From the NCBI GenBank assembly GCA_040080965.1, contig JBEBHH010000010.1:1-64000 (forward strand): a stretch of 64,000 bases of DNA. Direction: 5' to 3'. The stretch comes from SHZI01 sp040080965. Lineage in GTDB: Bacteria > Pseudomonadota > Gammaproteobacteria > Steroidobacterales > GCA-2729495. The notes beneath the pieces are model-generated. The model worked only from the letters and a program-made list of their open reading frames with translations, was not told where the DNA came from and did no database searches. Made by a program: the position numbers and the translations under genes. Position 1 is the stretch's first letter. The number at the start of each line of letters is the position of its first letter. This document shows positions 24,838-33,013 of this stretch, in pieces.

Positions 24838-25828
24838 TTACGATCTTCCCGAAGTGCTGTCCGGCCGCAATGGCCTGGATCGCCGCCCCGCCCTCCTCGA
24901 GGGTTCGCTGATCATCCAGCACGGGCTTGATTCCGTGCCTGGCGACGAACGCCAGCATTTCGCGATGGTGCTGGCGGCTGCCGACCGTCAGGCCGTGGAG
25001 GTGTGCGTTCTTGCCCACAAGGCCGAGCAGGTTCAACTCTGCGCTGAACCCCGTCAGGGAACCGACATAGGCAATGTGGCCATCCCAGCCCAGCGCGGCG
25101 ATGGACTGAGCCAGCGTGCCGGCCCCGCCCGACTCGACAACGATGTTCACGCCCAGACCAGCCATCCCGAAGGCGGTCTTCCCCCACTCGGGGTCCAGCT
25201 TGTAGTTGATGACCTGGTCCGCCCCGAGACTGGTGGCACGCTTGAGCTTTTCGTCGCTACCCGAGGTCAGGATCACTTTCGCACCCATGGCCTTGGCGAG
25301 CTGCAGGGCACAGAGGGCGACGCCGCCGGTACCGAGCACGAGGACCGTATCCCCGGCCTTGCACTTGCCGGTGCTCAGGGCATTCCAGGCAGTCACCCCC
25401 GCGCATGGCAGGGCGGCGGCTTCGGAGAAGTTCATACCCGCGGGAATCGGCACGATCGCCTGCTCGGGCAGCACCGCATACTGGGCTAGGACACCCGGGG
25501 CTTCACAACCGGTCGAAACTGAAATCTTCGGCAGGCTGGCCGGACCACTGTCCCAGGCCTGAAAGAAGACGGAAGAAACCCGGTCACCGGCAGCGACGGA
25601 CAGCACTCCGGACCCGACTTCGGCTACTTCGCCGGCGCCGTCGGACAACGGAACGAGTGGCAGGGGCAGGTCCTGCTTGTAGTAACCCTGCGCGATCAGG
25701 AAATCACGGTAATTCACGGCGGCCGCGCGCATCCGCACCACCACTTGCCCCGGACCCGCCTTCGGCTGTGGACGCTCGACCAGTTTCAGATTCTCGACGC
25801 CGAATTTGCCGAGTTCGATGCTCTGCAT
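24824..25828 (-). CDS. NAD(P)-dependent medium-chain alcohol dehydrogenase/quinone reductase family
   Basis: MDR-superfamily oxidoreductase (334 aa from ATG 25828). The N-terminal GroES-like part includes AAVNYRDFLIAQGYY and PLSDGAGEVAEVG. The nucleotide fold has VLVLGTGGVALCALQLAKAMGA. The four structural-zinc cysteines of classic ADHs are absent, so it is probably a zinc-free enoyl or quinone reductase type. Substrate is unknown. A longer start at 25906 would enter tRNA-Leu and is rejected. It lies just downstream of the tRNA cluster. Confidence 0.82.
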   Translation of the reverse strand: MQSIELGKFGVENLKLVERPQPKAGPGQVVVRMRAAAVNYRDFLIAQGYYKQDLPLPLVPLSDGAGEVAEVGSGVLSVAAGDRVSSVFFQAWDSGPASLPKISVSTGCEAPGVLAQYAVLPEQAIVPIPAGMNFSEAAALPCAGVTAWNALSTGKCKAGDTVLVLGTGGVALCALQLAKAMGAKVILTSGSDEKLKRATSLGADQVINYKLDPEWGKTAFGMAGLGVNIVVESGGAGTLAQSIAALGWDGHIAYVGSLTGFSAELNLLGLVGKNAHLHGLTVGSRQHHREMLAFVARHGIKPVLDDQRTLEEGGAAIQAIAAGQHFGKIVIRIP

Positions 25829-25863
25829 TGTTGTTGCGCTCCAGAGTTTCGGGAATGTGGATG

Positions 25864-25949
25864 TGCCCAGGGCCGGACTTGAACCGGCACGGCCGTTTCG
25901 GGCCAACGGATTTTAAGTCCGCAGCGTCTACCAGTTTCGCCACCCGGGC
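25864..25949 (-). tRNA. tRNA-Leu (UAA)
   Basis: An 86-nt cloverleaf with a long variable arm. The acceptor stem is GCCCGGG with CCTGGGC, discriminator A. The anticodon loop CTTAAAA gives UAA. The T-arm is GCCGGTTCAAGTCCGGC. No CCA is encoded after the discriminator, unlike the two neighbouring tRNA genes. Confidence 0.95.
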
Positions 25950-25983
25950 CAGGCAGCATTGTAGGCGGTGAAGTGGAGATTGG

Positions 25984-26054
25984 AGGCTAGGGTCGGAATC
26001 GAACCGGCGTACACGGCTTTGCAGGCCGCTGCATGACCACTCTGCCACCTAGCC
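25984..26054 (-). tRNA. tRNA-Cys (GCA)
   Basis: A 71-nt cloverleaf. Acceptor stem GGCTAGG with CCTAGCC, discriminator T, followed by an encoded CCA at 25981-25983. The anticodon loop CTGCAAA gives GCA and the T-loop is TTCGATT. It lies between tRNA-Gly and tRNA-Leu. Confidence 0.96.
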
Positions 26055-26074
26055 GCTGTGGGGGCTCCCTGCCG

Positions 26075-26094
26075 GGCGATTCGCACGAATCGCC
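26075..26094. repeat. Perfect inverted repeat between tRNA genes
   Basis: GGCGATTCG and CGAATCGCC are separated by two bases, giving a 9-bp hairpin in the 76-bp spacer between tRNA-Gly and tRNA-Cys. It could be a processing site for the tRNA precursor. There is no T-run, so it does not look like a terminator. Confidence 0.6.
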
Positions 26095-26130
26095 GGCCCC
26101 TCTTCGCCTCGAATGGGAGCAGAAATCTGG

Positions 26131-26203
26131 AGCGGGAAACCGGGCTCGAACCGGCGACCTATACCTTGGCAAGGTATCGCTCTACCAACTGAGCTATTCC
26201 CGC
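26131..26203 (-). tRNA. tRNA-Gly (GCC)
   Basis: A 73-nt cloverleaf. Acceptor GCGGGAA with TTCCCGC, discriminator T, and encoded CCA at 26128-26130. The anticodon loop TTGCCAA gives GCC. It lies 39 bp after pgsA, matching the conserved gammaproteobacterial pgsA-Gly-Cys-Leu arrangement. Confidence 0.96.
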
Positions 26204-26242
26204 TTGCAAGGGACGCATATGCTACCGACCGGCGCAGGCGTG

Positions 26243-26818
26243 TCAAGAAAGAGGCTCACCTTCCCGACGATCGGGCCACGCGGCGCGGATATAGCCCAAC
26301 ATCGACCAGATGGTGAGTCCGGCCGCCAAAATGAGGAAAAACACGCCTATCTCGTACATTGGCAACCCGAGAAGGGGCTGTTCGAAGAGCATGCAGCAGA
26401 GCCCCGTCATCTGGGTAATCGTCTTCAGTTTCCCGTAACCGGACACCACGACCCGGTGGCGATTTCCCAGTTCGGCCATCCATTCCCGCAGCGCCGACAC
26501 CGCAATCTCCCGCCCGATGATGATGGCGGCCAGGGCCGCGATGACGATCCGGGGATCCGCCTGGACGAGCAGGATTAGCGCCGTCGAGACGATCATCTTG
26601 TCCGCAACGGGGTCCAGGAACGCGCCGAACTGGGAAGTCTGCTGCAGGCGCCGCGCGACATAACCGTCCAGCCAGTCCGTGATGGCGGCCAGGAGGAAGA
26701 CGATGGCAGCCGCGGGCCGGGCCCAGGGTGACGACCAGTAGAAGACCACCGCGACCAGCGGTATGGCTGCAATACGAAACCACGTCAGTGACGTGGCGAT
26801 GTTGAACTGGGGATACAC
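26243..26818 (-). CDS. pgsA: CDP-diacylglycerol--glycerol-3-phosphate 3-phosphatidyltransferase PgsA
   Basis: Membrane enzyme making phosphatidylglycerophosphate, the committed step to phosphatidylglycerol and cardiolipin (191 aa). The CDP-alcohol phosphotransferase motif is complete: Asp48, Asp51-Gly52, Ala55-Arg56, Gly65, Asp69 and Asp73 with the exact family spacing. Several membrane helices are present. The start is GTG at 26818. It lies 55 bp after uvrC and before three tRNA genes. Confidence 0.95.
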   Translation of the reverse strand: MYPQFNIATSLTWFRIAAIPLVAVVFYWSSPWARPAAAIVFLLAAITDWLDGYVARRLQQTSQFGAFLDPVADKMIVSTALILLVQADPRIVIAALAAIIIGREIAVSALREWMAELGNRHRVVVSGYGKLKTITQMTGLCCMLFEQPLLGLPMYEIGVFFLILAAGLTIWSMLGYIRAAWPDRREGEPLS

Positions 26819-26873
26819 GCCGACATTCTAGCCCGTCCCGTCGCCAAGCGCGGCCGCCCGCACGCGTTGCCGC

Positions 26874-28700
26874 TCAGGGTTGCCCGCCATGGAGGTGGTC
26901 GTAGATTCGCTGAGCAAGCGCGAGGCTGATGCCATGAACCCTGGCCAGGTCCGCCACCCCCGCCTGCCGGATGCCCTGGAGACCGCCGAACTGCCGGAGA
27001 AGAGAGCGCCGTCGCTGCGGACCGAGACCCTCGATCGACTCCAGGGTCGATGTCACCCGGGCCTTCGCTCGGCGTTGACGGTGGCCGGTGATCGCGAAGC
27101 GGTGGGCTTCGTCCCGGATCTGCTGGATCAGGAACAGCGCGGACGATCCGGGTGGCAGGGTACGGTCGGCAGCTTCGCCCGGAAAAACGAGTTTCTCTTC
27201 GCCGGCCCGCCGGTCCCTGCCCTTGGACACACCGACCAGGGGCAAGTGCCCCAGCTGGAATTCCTCGAGTGCCTGCCGGGCCTTCTCCACCTGCCCGTGG
27301 CCGCCATCAATCAGTATCAGGTCGGGAACCGGGGACTCGCCACGGCGGATCCGCGCAAATCGACGTTCGACAGCCTGGCGTATGGCGCCGTAGTCGTCGC
27401 CGGGCTCTACACCCCGGATGTTGTAGCGGCGATAGTCGGACTTCAGCGGCCCGTCCGGGCCGAACACGACGCAGGATGCGACGGTTTCACCACCGCCGGT
27501 GTGACTGATGTCGAAGCACTCAATGCGCTTCGGAGCGTCGTCCAGCCCAAGTGCCTCGACCAGGCTTGCCAGCTGGCCACGGACGGACGCCCCGGCAGCA
27601 ATCCGGCTCGCCAGTCCCTGGCGGGCATTGGTCGCGGCCATCTCGAGCCAGCGCTTCCGCGTGCCCCTCACCTGGTCACGGATCTGCACGCGGCGCCCGG
27701 TACGGGCACCAAGTGCAGCCTCGAGCACGGCGCCATCCAGCGGCGGAACGGGAACGAGGATCTCGAGGGGCGGCTGCTCGTGAAAGTAGTGCTGCCCGAT
27801 GAACCCGGCAACAACCTCGTCGTCATCGGTTCCGGCGGCCACTCTCGGAAACCAGGTCCGGCTGCCCAGCACCCGGCCACCGCGGATCAGGATGACGGCA
27901 ATGCACGCCTGACCTTCATCCTGGTGGACACCGAGAACATCCGCCTCTTCGATGCCAGTCCCGGCGATGACCTGCTCCGCCTGGATCTTCCGGATGAGCC
28001 CAACCTGGTCACGCAGGACTGCGGCCCTCTCGTAGTCGAGGCCGGCGGAAGCCTGTTCCATCCGCCCGACGAGGCTCGCGAGGACCGCCGAATTCCTGCC
28101 TTCCAGGAACAGGATCGCGTCGTCGACGTCCCGCTGGTAATCGTTCGATTCGATGAGTCCGACGCACGGGGCGGTGCACCGCTGAATCTGATACTGGAGG
28201 CACGGGCGAGTGCGGTTGGCGAAAAACGATTCCGAACACTGGCGAACCCGGAAGAGCTTCTGCAGCTGCACGAGGCTTTCCCGGACGGCGCCGGCTCCGG
28301 GCCAGGGACCCAGGTAGCGGCCGGGGGATTTCCTGGCGCCACGATGAAACTCGAACCGCGGGAACTCCTGCCCGGTCGAGACGTAGATCCAGGGATAACT
28401 CTTGTCATCCCGGAGGACCACGTTGAACCGGGGACGGTGCTCCTTGATCAGGTTGTGTTCGAGCAGCAGGGCATCCTGCTCGGTCCCGGTCACCGTCACT
28501 TCGACGCGGTCCGTTTGCGCCATCAGGGACTGGGTCTTCGGGTGATGCGCCTTGCTCCCGAAATAGCTCGCCACCCGCTTGCGCAGGTCCCGCGCCTTGC
28601 CGACGTAGAGGATCGTGCCCTCCCTGGCCAGCATGCGATACACGCCGGGGCGGTGGGTCAGCGAGGCGAGGAACGCCTTGCTGTCAAATGGCTCGTCCAT
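26874..28700 (-). CDS. uvrC: Excinuclease ABC subunit C UvrC
   Basis: Endonuclease that makes both incisions in nucleotide excision repair (608 aa). The GIY-YIG domain (about 15-95) has GVYRML and ILYVGKARDLRKRV. A cysteine-rich linker (RPCLQYQIQRCTAPCVG) and a UVR domain (about 200-235) follow. The RNase H-like nuclease half contains IECFDISHTGG and DLILIDGGHGQVEKA. A tandem helix-hairpin-helix ends the protein (IEGLGPQRRRSLLRQFGG). The ATG at 28700 overlaps the aroG stop by 17 bp; a TTG at 28709 is the alternative. Confidence 0.97.
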   Translation of the reverse strand: MDEPFDSKAFLASLTHRPGVYRMLAREGTILYVGKARDLRKRVASYFGSKAHHPKTQSLMAQTDRVEVTVTGTEQDALLLEHNLIKEHRPRFNVVLRDDKSYPWIYVSTGQEFPRFEFHRGARKSPGRYLGPWPGAGAVRESLVQLQKLFRVRQCSESFFANRTRPCLQYQIQRCTAPCVGLIESNDYQRDVDDAILFLEGRNSAVLASLVGRMEQASAGLDYERAAVLRDQVGLIRKIQAEQVIAGTGIEEADVLGVHQDEGQACIAVILIRGGRVLGSRTWFPRVAAGTDDDEVVAGFIGQHYFHEQPPLEILVPVPPLDGAVLEAALGARTGRRVQIRDQVRGTRKRWLEMAATNARQGLASRIAAGASVRGQLASLVEALGLDDAPKRIECFDISHTGGGETVASCVVFGPDGPLKSDYRRYNIRGVEPGDDYGAIRQAVERRFARIRRGESPVPDLILIDGGHGQVEKARQALEEFQLGHLPLVGVSKGRDRRAGEEKLVFPGEAADRTLPPGSSALFLIQQIRDEAHRFAITGHRQRRAKARVTSTLESIEGLGPQRRRSLLRQFGGLQGIRQAGVADLARVHGISLALAQRIYDHLHGGQP

Positions 28701-30039
28701 GGCCGGCAATTCGCATGGCGACCTCCATCGCCTGTTCGTAGTTCAGCCGCGGATCGACCTGGGTCCGGTAGTCGCGCCGCAGGTCGGAATCAGTAAGGCC
28801 CCGGGCGCCACCGGTGCATTCGGTCACGTGATCACCGGTCAACTCCAGGTGGACACCACCCAGGTGCGATCCGGCGGCCTGGTGCACCTCGAAGGCGGCG
28901 TCGAGCTCGCCCAGGATGTTCTCGAATCGCCGGGTCTTCAGTCCGGAGCTTGCCGTCTCGGTATTGCCATGCATGGGGTCGCAGATCCAGACCACGCGGG
29001 CCCCGGCGTCCTGAACGGTCCCGATGATCCCGGGCAACACCTGACGAATGCGCCCGGCCCCCAGCCGGTGAATGAGCGTGAGGCGTCCCGGCTCGTCCGA
29101 GGGGTTCAGGGCCCGCAGCAAGCCGCGCAGGAGTTCGGGTGTCGTCTCCGGGCCGATTTTTACTCCAACGGGATTCCGGACCCCGCGGAAGAATTCCACG
29201 TGGGCGCCATCAAGCTGGCTCGTTCGCACTCCGATCCAGGGAAAGTGGGTCGTCAGGTCGTACCAGGCCTGCCGGCGTTCGAGAAAGCGGGTCTGCGCCT
29301 GCTCGTACGGCAGATGCAGCCCTTCGTGCGACGTAAAGAAGTCCACGCGCCGGGCCTGATCGATGGACTTGCCTGTCAGGCTTTCAAAGAAGTCGAGGCC
29401 GTCCGCCACGGTCTTCACCATGCCGCGGTACTGGTCAGCCAGCGGCGAGTGGCTCACCCAGTCGAGATCCCAGTTCTCGGGATGGTGGAGATCCGCAAAC
29501 CCGCCATCGATGAGCGAGCGGACGAAATTCAGCGTGAGTCCCGAGCGCTCGTAGGCCCGCAGCATGAGTTCCGGGTCGGGTTCACGGTCTTCGGCGGTGA
29601 ACGCATTCCGGTTGATGATGTCGCCACGATAGCTGGGCAGCGTCTGGTCAGTGCGCGTTTCGGTATCGGCCGACCGGGGTTTGGCGTACTGGCCAGCCAT
29701 GCGCCCGACGCGAACGACGGGCCGCTTGAGACCGGAGATGATGACGACGCTCATCTGCAGAAGGATCTTGAGCTTGGTGACGATCGCGTCAGAGCGGCAG
29801 TCGTCAAACGTCTCTGCACAGTCCCCGCCCTGAAGCACGAAGGCCTTGCCCGCGCCGGCCAGTGCCAGCTGCTCCCGCAGTGCGTCGACTTCCCACGACG
29901 TTACGAGCGGCGGCAGTCGGGCCAGGGCCGTCATGACTCCTTCTGCGCGCCGGGTGTCACGATAGGCCGGGATCTGGCCAGCGATGCGGGCCAGCCAGCT
30001 GGCGGGATGCCAGCCGGCTTCAGGATTGGGGTGGATCAT
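28684..30039 (-). CDS. Class II 3-deoxy-D-arabino-heptulosonate 7-phosphate synthase
   Basis: First enzyme of the shikimate pathway, joining phosphoenolpyruvate and erythrose 4-phosphate (451 aa). It belongs to the plant/mycobacterial class II: AFVLQGGDCAETF, VVRVGRMAGQYAKPRS, SHEGLHLPYEQAQTR, VGVKIGPET, and VVWICDPMHGNT followed by GGVHLELTGDHVTECTGG. Class I enzymes such as E. coli AroG share no such motifs. It is translationally overlapped with uvrC and lies 57 bp after mazG. Confidence 0.95.
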   Translation of the reverse strand: MIHPNPEAGWHPASWLARIAGQIPAYRDTRRAEGVMTALARLPPLVTSWEVDALREQLALAGAGKAFVLQGGDCAETFDDCRSDAIVTKLKILLQMSVVIISGLKRPVVRVGRMAGQYAKPRSADTETRTDQTLPSYRGDIINRNAFTAEDREPDPELMLRAYERSGLTLNFVRSLIDGGFADLHHPENWDLDWVSHSPLADQYRGMVKTVADGLDFFESLTGKSIDQARRVDFFTSHEGLHLPYEQAQTRFLERRQAWYDLTTHFPWIGVRTSQLDGAHVEFFRGVRNPVGVKIGPETTPELLRGLLRALNPSDEPGRLTLIHRLGAGRIRQVLPGIIGTVQDAGARVVWICDPMHGNTETASSGLKTRRFENILGELDAAFEVHQAAGSHLGGVHLELTGDHVTECTGGARGLTDSDLRRDYRTQVDPRLNYEQAMEVAMRIAGHGRAI

Positions 30040-30095
30040 GCGGCCGGACTATGCCACAAGGCTTCCGGCGGCGGCAAAACGCGCCCCGGACAGCG

Positions 30096-30890
30096 CTATT
30101 CCTTCGCCTTGACCGCCTCCCAAAGGCGATCGAGTTGCTGCGGATCGAGGTCCCTCCAATCGAGGCCCTCGGCATGCACCGCGTCCTCCACGCCGTGAAA
30201 TCGTCGCTCGAATTTCCTGCAGGCCTGCCTGAGCGCCTCCTCCGGATCGACGCGGCAATGCCTGGCAAGGCTGGCGCAGGCGAACAGGAGATCACCGACC
30301 TCCTCCTGCACCTCGCGGGAGTCACCCCGCGAAAGCGCGGCAGTCACTTCCTCGAGTTCCTCGCGCAGTTTCGCGGTGACTCCGCCAACTTCGGGCCAGT
30401 CAAAGCCCACGCGGGCCGCACGCTTCCCCAGCTTCTCCGCCCTGACGAGCGCCGGGAGCGCCTGGCCAACGCCGCCGAGAGCCGAGGAGTCTCCGCCTGC
30501 CGACAGCCGCTCCGCGGCCTTCAGCCCCTCCCAGGCATCACGCTGGTGGTCGGCGGAGCCGATCCCGGCAGTACCGAACACGTGGGGATGACGCCGCACC
30601 ATCTTCTCGCTGATCGCCTCGACGACGTCGCCAAAATCGAATGCGCCGACCTCACTCGCCATCTGGGCGTGAAAGACAACCTGAAAAAGCAGATCGCCCA
30701 ACTCGCCCTTGAGTTCCGGCAGGTCATCCCTGTCGATCGCATCGGCAACCTCATAGGCTTCCTCGATCGTGTAGGGAGCAATGGAGCCGAAATCCTGCTC
30801 CCGGTCCCACGGGCAACCCCGCTCGGGATCGCGCAGCGTGGCCATGATCTCGAGCAGTGCCTGGATATCCCGTTTACTGGTCTGTTGCAT
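30096..30890 (-). CDS. mazG: Nucleoside triphosphate pyrophosphohydrolase MazG
   Basis: Housekeeping NTP pyrophosphohydrolase (264 aa) with two MazG domains, as in E. coli. The first, about residues 5-120, has LRDPERGCPWDREQ, TIEEAYEVADAI and LKGELGDLLFQVVFHAQMA. The second, in the C-terminal half, has KLREELEEVTAAL and VQEEVGDLLFACASLARH. The EExxE and ExxD metal sites are intact in both. ATG at 30890 overlaps the nudL stop by 17 bp; GTG at 30902 is possible. Confidence 0.94.
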   Translation of the reverse strand: MQQTSKRDIQALLEIMATLRDPERGCPWDREQDFGSIAPYTIEEAYEVADAIDRDDLPELKGELGDLLFQVVFHAQMASEVGAFDFGDVVEAISEKMVRRHPHVFGTAGIGSADHQRDAWEGLKAAERLSAGGDSSALGGVGQALPALVRAEKLGKRAARVGFDWPEVGGVTAKLREELEEVTAALSRGDSREVQEEVGDLLFACASLARHCRVDPEEALRQACRKFERRFHGVEDAVHAEGLDWRDLDPQQLDRLWEAVKAKE

Positions 30891-31488
30891 GGATGCTTTC
30901 ACGAAGGGTGTGGAGTATCTGCGCAGTGGCGCCCCAGATGAGATGGGGACCGAACTGGCAGGTATAGACCGGGAGCGTAACGCCGCGAACCATCCGCTCT
31001 CCCGTCACGAAATGGGCTGGATCCAGGAGGTAGTCCAGCGGCACGTAGAAAATCTCGGCAACCTCGGTCGGATCTGCCCGAAGGGTGAATCCCGGCCGCA
31101 GGACCGCGACCACCGGGCTGACAGCGAATCCGGTGATCACCGGGTGCGGCGGCAGGTACCCCACTACCTCGATGAAGTCCGCCTCGATGCCGACTTCTTC
31201 CCGCGCCTCGCGAACGGCGGCTGCACCCGGACCCTCGTCCTGGGCCTCGAGACGGCCGCCGGGGAAACTGATCTGGCCCGGGTGGTCACGGAGCTGGTCG
31301 GTGCGCCGGGTCAGCAGCACATGCCAGCCAGCGTCCCCGGGCACCAGGCCCACGAGCACCGCGGCCGGGACCAGTGGCCCGGGAAACAAGTGCGCGGCCA
31401 AACCGCCCGGCAGTCGGGCTAGCGCCTCCCGCGGCAGGTCCGCTGGAGGGCGGGAGGCCCTGAGACTGATGATCAGCCGGTCAATCAC
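30874..31488 (-). CDS. nudL: CoA pyrophosphatase (NudL-like Nudix hydrolase)
   Basis: Predicted to hydrolyse CoA and its derivatives to phosphopantetheine and 3',5'-ADP (204 aa). The UPF0035 signature of CoA Nudix enzymes is present (LLTRRTDQLRDHPGQISFPG), followed by a complete Nudix box: G, 5 residues, E, then AVREAREEVGI. The start is GTG at 31488. It sits between fumC (19 bp) and mazG (overlap), so two nucleotide-sanitising enzymes are co-transcribed. Confidence 0.9.
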   Translation of the reverse strand: MIDRLIISLRASRPPADLPREALARLPGGLAAHLFPGPLVPAAVLVGLVPGDAGWHVLLTRRTDQLRDHPGQISFPGGRLEAQDEGPGAAAVREAREEVGIEADFIEVVGYLPPHPVITGFAVSPVVAVLRPGFTLRADPTEVAEIFYVPLDYLLDPAHFVTGERMVRGVTLPVYTCQFGPHLIWGATAQILHTLRESIHATDQ

Positions 31489-31507
31489 ATTGCGGGTGCG
31501 TGCGTGG

Positions 31508-32896
31508 TCAGGACTTTATGCCGCCCTTGGTCAGGTCCCTGGCGTTCAGCAGCCGATTGATCTCCTTGGCGGACAGGTCCGTCAGCTCGGCAGCAACGTC
31601 ACGGACGGGGCGCCGCTCGGCATAGGCCTTCTTTGCAATGGCCGCACCCTTCTCATAGCCGATGACCGGGTTCATCGCCGTGACGAGTATGGGGTTCCGG
31701 TCAAGCGCCTCGGCCAGCTTGTCGTGGTTTACCTTGAACCCCGCGATCGCCTTGTCCCCCAGCACCATGCAGGCGTTCGACAGCAGCTGGATGCTCTGGA
31801 GCAGGTTGAATGCCACGACGGGCAACATGACGTTGAGCTGGAAATTGCCGGACTGCCCGGCCACTGCGATGGTGGCGTCATTGCCGATGACCTGGGCGGC
31901 CACCATGGCAACGGCCTCCGGGATTACCGGATTGACCTTGCCGGGCATGATGCTGCTTCCCGGCTGAAGGCCCGGCAGGGAGATTTCCCCCAGACCAGCC
32001 AATGGTCCGCTGTTCATCCAGCGCAGGTCATTCGCGATTTTCATCAACGCGACGGCCAGCGTCCGGAGCTGGCCGGACAACTCCACCGCCGTGTCCTGGC
32101 AGCTGAGTGACTCGAAGAGGTTGCGGGACACGTCGAACTTGACGCCAGTCTGCTCCCCCAGCAGCACGGCGACCTTCTTGCCGAATTTTGGATGGGCATT
32201 GATGCCCGTACCCACGGCCGTTCCGCCCTGGGCAAGCCGCGTGAGCCGCGGCATGCAGTCCTCGAGGCGCGCTTCAGCGTTGGCGACCTGCTGCGCCCAG
32301 CCACCCAGCTCCTGGCCCATCCGCACCGGCATGGCATCCATGAGGTGGGTGCGCCCCGTCTTGACCACGTCGTCGGTTTCCTTAGCCTTCCTGGCGATGA
32401 CCTTCCGCAGGTGCGCAAGCGCAGGCAGCAGTGCGTCGGCTACCTCCAGAGCGGCGCTGACGTGAATGGCGGTGGGAATGACGTCATTGCTGCTCTGGCC
32501 CATGTTGACGTCGTCGTTCGGATGCACCTCCGAACCGAGCCGCTTGGTCGCCAGGCGCGCGATGACCTCGTTGGCATTCATGTTCGAGCTCGTGCCGGAG
32601 CCGGTCTGGAAGACGTCGATCGGAAACTGGGCATCGTGCCGGCCCTCGGCGACTTCGAGCGCAGCCGTCTGGATTGCCATCGCCTTGCCGCTCTTGAGCA
32701 GGCCAAGTTCGGCATTCGCGCCGGCCGCCGCCCACTTGATGAGCCCCAGGGCGCGAATGAAGCCCCTCGGCATCGGCAGCCCGCTGATGGGGAAGTTGTC
32801 CACCGCGCGCTGGGTCTGTGCACCCCACAGGGCCTGCTCGGGCACCCGCAACTCGCCCATGCTGTCGCGTTCCACGCGATATCCCTTGTTAGCCAT
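31508..32896 (-). CDS. fumC: Fumarate hydratase class II FumC
   Basis: Iron-independent fumarase of the TCA cycle (462 aa). It carries the superfamily signature GSSIMPGKVNP, the substrate region GSGTSSNMNANEV, and SSNDVIPTAIHVS and KTGRTHLMDAMP. The ATG at 32896 has the ribosome site AGGAGAG; the same reading frame stays open far upstream but runs antisense to purB. It heads a minus-strand run fumC-nudL-mazG-aroG-uvrC-pgsA. Confidence 0.97.
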   Translation of the reverse strand: MANKGYRVERDSMGELRVPEQALWGAQTQRAVDNFPISGLPMPRGFIRALGLIKWAAAGANAELGLLKSGKAMAIQTAALEVAEGRHDAQFPIDVFQTGSGTSSNMNANEVIARLATKRLGSEVHPNDDVNMGQSSNDVIPTAIHVSAALEVADALLPALAHLRKVIARKAKETDDVVKTGRTHLMDAMPVRMGQELGGWAQQVANAEARLEDCMPRLTRLAQGGTAVGTGINAHPKFGKKVAVLLGEQTGVKFDVSRNLFESLSCQDTAVELSGQLRTLAVALMKIANDLRWMNSGPLAGLGEISLPGLQPGSSIMPGKVNPVIPEAVAMVAAQVIGNDATIAVAGQSGNFQLNVMLPVVAFNLLQSIQLLSNACMVLGDKAIAGFKVNHDKLAEALDRNPILVTAMNPVIGYEKGAAIAKKAYAERRPVRDVAAELTDLSAKEINRLLNARDLTKGGIKS

Positions 32897-32986
32897 CGAT
32901 TCTCTCCTGATCTTTGCCGGGGGCCACTCGCGGCGCTGCTTTAGCCCACGACGACCATCCTTGTTGGTGTATGATTTCCGGGCTGA

Positions 32987-32992
32987 ATTATA
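32987..32992 (-). promoter_or_regulatory. Possible -10 element for fumC
   Basis: A perfect TATAAT on the minus strand in the 117-bp gap between the divergent fumC and purB genes. It gives a leader of about 85 nt for fumC. No clear -35 hexamer is seen at the proper distance. Confidence 0.35.
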
Positions 32993-33013
32993 GGGTTTTT
33001 CCTCGCAACGGAT

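Noticed and set aside
26880..28796. A 638-residue plus-strand frame
   Set aside because: It is antisense to uvrC, whose domains are complete. The translation is low in family-like motifs.
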